A stretch of DNA of 64,000 nucleotides from Paulinella micropora (Eukaryota > Cercozoa > Imbricatea > Euglyphida > Paulinellidae): assembly GCA_019918135.1 (NCBI GenBank), contig WBZZ01005895.1, positions 62,001 to 126,000 of the forward strand, given 5' to 3'. Numbering within the stretch: the first letter of the stretch is position 1; each line of letters begins with the position of its first letter. The position numbers and the translations under genes are program-made. The notes under the pieces were generated by a model that was not told the origin of the DNA, did not search any database, and saw only the letters and a list, made by a program, of their open reading frames with translations. Below are positions 60,797 to 64,000 of the stretch, piece by piece.

Positions 60797-60899
60797 TCTA
60801 CGGGCGTGCCGCCCGGGCCGGGGGCGCCGCGGCGCCTGTCCTCTTCGCTAGGCGGGGGAGGGGGCACGTCGACCCGGCCGGCGGTGCCAAGGGCTTGGT

Positions 60900-60935
60900 G
60901 CACAGTTTTCTTTTTTTTATGTCGTACTAAAAAAC
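60900..60935. terminator. A/T 3' region between convergent genes
   Basis: GTTTTCTTTTTTTTATGTCGTACTAAAAAAC; weak hairpin between the stops of 60796 and 60986. Confidence 0.35.
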
Positions 60936-60985
60936 GAAGCCATTACCTGATAGAAGGAGAGAGAAGGGGCCGCGCGTGTGCTAGC

Positions 60986-63900
60986 CTAGCCTACGTAGGT
61001 GCAGGAGGCGCCCTGGGGGGTGTTAGTGCAGGCATAGCCCGGCCCGCACGGCCGGGTAAAGTAGCAGTCATCACGCAGCTGGCAGCGGTAAGAGCCCGGC
61101 GTGTTCTGGCACAACATGGACGTGCCCCCGCAGTCGCCCCCGGCCGCGCGCCCGGGCCCCGTCTCGAAGAATACCTCCGTTAGCTCCACCCGGGTGGAAG
61201 GGTTGAAGCCCGTCGGGTACGGGTTGCCGCTCCGGCCGGCGACGAGAACCACGTAGCGCCCGTAGACTGACTTGCCGGGGTCTACCCACCAGCGCCGCGG
61301 GTTGAAATAAGTAGTCACGTCCTCCGGGACCCAGTCTACCTGCAGGCCTCGCTGCCACAGGGCAAAGGGTCCGCTGGAGCTGTTGCCGATGCCCAAGGTC
61401 AGGTTGTTGGGCCCCGTGTGTTGCGCGAGCCCGACCATCCCGACCAGCGCGAGCCGGTGCAGCAGGTAGACCCCTCCCAGGTCGTAGACCAGGCTGCCCC
61501 CCGGGTAGGTCACGCCCCCGATGACCCGGCTCTCCATGCCGGTGTACAGGCCCGTGTCCTGGTGGTAGTCCGTTGCCGTCCAGACCGCATCGAACTTGTA
61601 GTCAAAGAGTAGGCCGGCGGGCGCGCTGGGCGCGATGTCGTCGGCCACGCGGAACCGCACGTCGTCGAGCGCCACCTGCGTCTGGCCCGGCAGGCTTTCC
61701 GTGAACGCCAGCAGCACGTAGCGGGCCACCGCCAGGGAGGCCGGCTCGAACCAGGACTCGGCCGACGACCAGCTGGTGGCGGGGGACCAGCTGGTCTGCA
61801 CGGCGTCCCACCAGTGCTGCGGAGAGTCGCCGGCGCCCACGCTCACGTACACGCGCGTGCACCGCGGGGCCGAGGAGGTAAAGGCAGAGGGCATGAGCCC
61901 GAAGCCGCGCAGACGGTACACCGCCCCCAGGTCGACCCGCAGCCATTCTCCGACCAACCCGACGGGCTGCGTGACCCCGGGCACCGCCGGGCACGCCGTA
62001 CAGCCGCCGGTGGTGGGGCTGAAGCTAGCCGGGGACCGCCAGTACAGCCCCCCCACCGCGTCGAAGGCCGCCTCGCAGCCGCCGGTCCCCGCCCAGCCCT
62101 GCGCGTACGCGGAGGCGGTGCAGCGCACGCCGCGGTCCGCGAGCGTGAAGTTGCGCCCGGGCCGCGTCGTGGGAGGCGCCGCGCCCAGGGCGCACTCGTC
62201 CACGTCCAGGCAGGTGGCCGGGTAGCTGCCCTCGCGCAGGTTGGGCCGGTAGCCCGCCCCGCACGCGCAGCTGTAGTTTCCCTCCGTGCCGCTGGTGCAG
62301 GCCAGGCCCTGAATCCCACCGCACAGCCCCGTGTGCGCCTGCGCGAAGCTCGGGTACAGCTCGGGCACGCGGGCCGGGCGCGGCACGGCCGAGCCCGTGT
62401 CGTTGCGCGGGTAGATCCGGACCCAGACCCAGCGGAAGGCCACGTACGCCCGCGTGGTCGACAGCACGACGTAGCTGCGCTTCTCGAGGGGGAGCCACGG
62501 CCCATCCTGGCCCGCGTACGGGGAGTCGAACAGCTGGACCCAGTCGGTGTCGGCCGAGCTCTCGGTCCCGTACACGTACAGGGCCCGGGCATTGCCGCTC
62601 GCGCCCGCCGGGGGGTCGTACGGGTCCGCGTAGCCGGACAGCACGAAGCTGGTCAGGCGCAGGTACTGGCCGTCGGTGCGGCGCAGCTGCAGCCATTCGC
62701 CGCCCAGGGCCTCGCCGCCCGTGTACGTGCCGTTGCCGGGGTCGTACAAGCTGCGGCTCAGCCACTCCCGCGGCCGGGCCCCGGCCGCCAGCCCGGCCTG
62801 GTAGTCGGTCCCGTCCAAGGCGTGCCAGCACTGCGACGCGCCGCTGACGCCGGAGCAACTCGCGGTCCACGGGCCCAGCGACGCGGCCGTCAGCGCCTGC
62901 GTGAAGCGGAAGGGGGCGGGGGGCGGGTCCACCGCGCAGGGGTCCGGTGCGCCGGCGGGCGAGCTCAGCGCGCGCAGCGTCAGGGGGTGCGTGGCCAACG
63001 CGGCGGCCAGGAAGAAGAAACCGGCGGCGGCGGTGCGCGAGGGGTTCAGCTGCAGGAGCGCGTCCGGCGCGCTCGCCAGCCTGGCCCGGTGGAAGAGGCT
63101 CGCGTTGGCCTCGAGCACTACGTAGTCCGCCAGGCCGTCGAAGCCGTCGCCGTTGGCCTCGCAGGGCCAGAAACCCAGCTCGGGGGCCGGGGCGTCCTGG
63201 GCGGCCGACGCGGCCACGGGGCAGGCCGCGGCCTGGCAGCCCAGGCAGCGCAGCTGGCCGCGGATCAGCGCTCCCAGCTGGCCCGACGGGTTCAGGTACA
63301 GCAGGTCGGTGCTGCGCGGCCGCGACGGACAAGGGCGGAGCGACAGCTCCCAGCGGCCGCTGGCGGTCAGCCCGGGCAGGGCGCACAGGCCCGAGCCGCT
63401 GAAGAAGCTGTTCGCCTGGTACAGCGCGCCGGCGTCCGGCGGGGCGTACGCGCCCACGGCCACAGGCTCGAAGGGCGGCGGCGGGCCGGGGAACGCCGGC
63501 GCCCACCAGCCGGCGGACTGCAGCCCCTGGCCGTCCGGCGTGGTGGTGAGGAACCGGAGCCCCCCCCCGTAGCTGTACGCTAGCACCTGCAGCCCCGGGT
63601 GCACGTACACGGGGTCCGCTACGTACTCGCAGGGCTCGAAGCGCAGCGACTGGGCGCGCAGGCAGTAGCGGAGGTAGTCAGGCCCCGCGGGGTCGGCCGG
63701 GTAGTAGAGGCGCCCGTTCGCGACCAAGATCCTGGCGCTGGCGTTGTGTGGGCGCGACCAGCAGTCGCCGAGCCAGGGCACGTAGGGCGTGTACCTGGCG
63801 CCCGCCCCGTTGTATGCGACCGGGAAGAGGCAGCGCGTGCCCCTGGCGTGCAGGGCCAGCACCTCGGCGCGCCCCGCCGCGGCCAGGCGGGGCGGCGGAT

Positions 63901-64000
63901 ACAGCAGGAACTGGGTCGCTTCGGCGGCCGGGCCCGCCCCGAGGAAGCGCAGCTCGTTCTCGCCGTAACGGAAGGCCAGCGCGGTGCCCTCGCTGCGGTT
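60986..64000 (-). CDS. Secreted EGF/discoidin-like multidomain protein, 5' end outside window
   Basis: More than 1000 residues; the frame is open through the right edge, so the N terminus is missing. The N-terminal half shows repeated W/Y/G/C-rich beta modules with CLG/CxxC. The C-terminal half has discoidin-like domains (GGEWLQLRRTDGQYLRL; GEWLRVDLGAVYRLRGFGL), a calcium-binding EGF domain (DVDECALG), a short EGF (NYSCACGAGY) and a final Cys-rich EGF-like end (SMLCQNTPGSYRC ... GYACTNTPQGASC). Strongly resembles the second half of the 47145-49872 protein. Predicted extracellular or virion-surface adhesin. No break in the visible part. Confidence 0.75.
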   Translation of the reverse strand, partial: NRSEGTALAFRYGENELRFLGAGPAAEATQFLLYPPPRLAAAGRAEVLALHARGTRCLFPVAYNGAGARYTPYVPWLGDCWSRPHNASARILVANGRLYYPADPAGPDYLRYCLRAQSLRFEPCEYVADPVYVHPGLQVLAYSYGGGLRFLTTTPDGQGLQSAGWWAPAFPGPPPPFEPVAVGAYAPPDAGALYQANSFFSGSGLCALPGLTASGRWELSLRPCPSRPRSTDLLYLNPSGQLGALIRGQLRCLGCQAAACPVAASAAQDAPAPELGFWPCEANGDGFDGLADYVVLEANASLFHRARLASAPDALLQLNPSRTAAAGFFFLAAALATHPLTLRALSSPAGAPDPCAVDPPPAPFRFTQALTAASLGPWTASCSGVSGASQCWHALDGTDYQAGLAAGARPREWLSRSLYDPGNGTYTGGEALGGEWLQLRRTDGQYLRLTSFVLSGYADPYDPPAGASGNARALYVYGTESSADTDWVQLFDSPYAGQDGPWLPLEKRSYVVLSTTRAYVAFRWVWVRIYPRNDTGSAVPRPARVPELYPSFAQAHTGLCGGIQGLACTSGTEGNYSCACGAGYRPNLREGSYPATCLDVDECALGAAPPTTRPGRNFTLADRGVRCTASAYAQGWAGTGGCEAAFDAVGGLYWRSPASFSPTTGGCTACPAVPGVTQPVGLVGEWLRVDLGAVYRLRGFGLMPSAFTSSAPRCTRVYVSVGAGDSPQHWWDAVQTSWSPATSWSSAESWFEPASLAVARYVLLAFTESLPGQTQVALDDVRFRVADDIAPSAPAGLLFDYKFDAVWTATDYHQDTGLYTGMESRVIGGVTYPGGSLVYDLGGVYLLHRLALVGMVGLAQHTGPNNLTLGIGNSSSGPFALWQRGLQVDWVPEDVTTYFNPRRWWVDPGKSVYGRYVVLVAGRSGNPYPTGFNPSTRVELTEVFFETGPGRAAGGDCGGTSMLCQNTPGSYRCQLRDDCYFTRPCGPGYACTNTPQGASCTYVG

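Noticed and set aside
61814-63583. 589-residue plus-strand ORF
   Set aside because: Antisense shadow of the EGF/discoidin-like gene; Arg/Gly/Ala-rich with no domain pattern, produced by very high GC.
1-64000. tRNA or rRNA genes
   Set aside because: No cloverleaf with T-loop and acceptor pairing was recognised by eye; the many hairpins have unrelated sequences. A covariance-model scan would be decisive.

Overview
WHAT IT LOOKS LIKE. The window is GC-rich and gene-dense on both strands, with short intergenic gaps and no spliced gene that I could recognise. The marker genes are those of a very large eukaryotic DNA virus, or of such a virus integrated in a protist genome: the C-terminal half of RNA polymerase subunit Rpb2 (55.5-58.9 kb), a herpes UL52-like primase-polymerase (37.8-40.0 kb), an origin-binding-protein-like helicase (34.8-37.6 kb), a heliorhodopsin (18.2-19.4 kb), a divergent protein kinase (10.2-12.6 kb) and many F-box, leucine-rich, BspA-like, EGF and zinc-finger proteins. 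I see no capsid gene, DNA polymerase, tRNA, rRNA or CRISPR array, so I cannot assign a family. Heliorhodopsins are known from some giant viruses and mirusviruses, but that alone does not place this sequence. Many long genes are spread over two or three reading frames (about one to three breaks each). I annotate the visible pieces and do not reconstruct them; I cannot tell a decayed integrated copy from an intact virus with homopolymer base-calling errors. LAYOUT. 0-10 kb: a leucine-rich orphan, a BspA-like repeat protein, a twin zinc-knuckle protein and two LRR proteins. 10-17 kb: a kinase gene in three pieces and a 1465-residue orphan. 17-28 kb: heliorhodopsin, several orphans, a duplicated cysteine-rich gene, a secreted esterase-like protein and fragmentary ORFs. 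28-37.6 kb: an HNH-nuclease gene in three copies of decreasing completeness, a truncated copy of the helicase tail, two pairs of direct repeats, then the full helicase; the HNH protein and the helicase share a C-terminal module. 37.8-43.8 kb: primase-polymerase, PhyH-like dioxygenase, an orphan and a C2H2 zinc-finger protein. 44-55 kb: a triple-repeat protein, a 2OG-oxygenase-like protein, then a block of secreted or membrane surface proteins. 55.5-60.3 kb: Rpb2 pieces, the largest fused in frame behind an F-box/LRR region. 60.5-64 kb: a small coiled-coil protein and a large secreted EGF/discoidin-like protein that runs off the right edge. NON-CODING SYSTEM. Three signals recur. (1) Upstream of many genes lies a directional motif, a G run, then TGC, then a C run, reading toward the gene in all ten clear cases I oriented. 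(2) A palindromic MITE-like element (core CCAGCCCGC-4 nt-GCGGGCTGG plus a GGGGGGCAGCATGCCCCCC hairpin) sits inside or at the ends of genes and is translated as a proline-rich insert; the Rpb2 locus alone holds four. (3) Perfect hairpins with unrelated arms of 10-17 bp and short loops lie inside open reading frames. Gene ends use T-run/AATAAA/A-run sequences, and in several genes the stop codon is part of the AATAAA.
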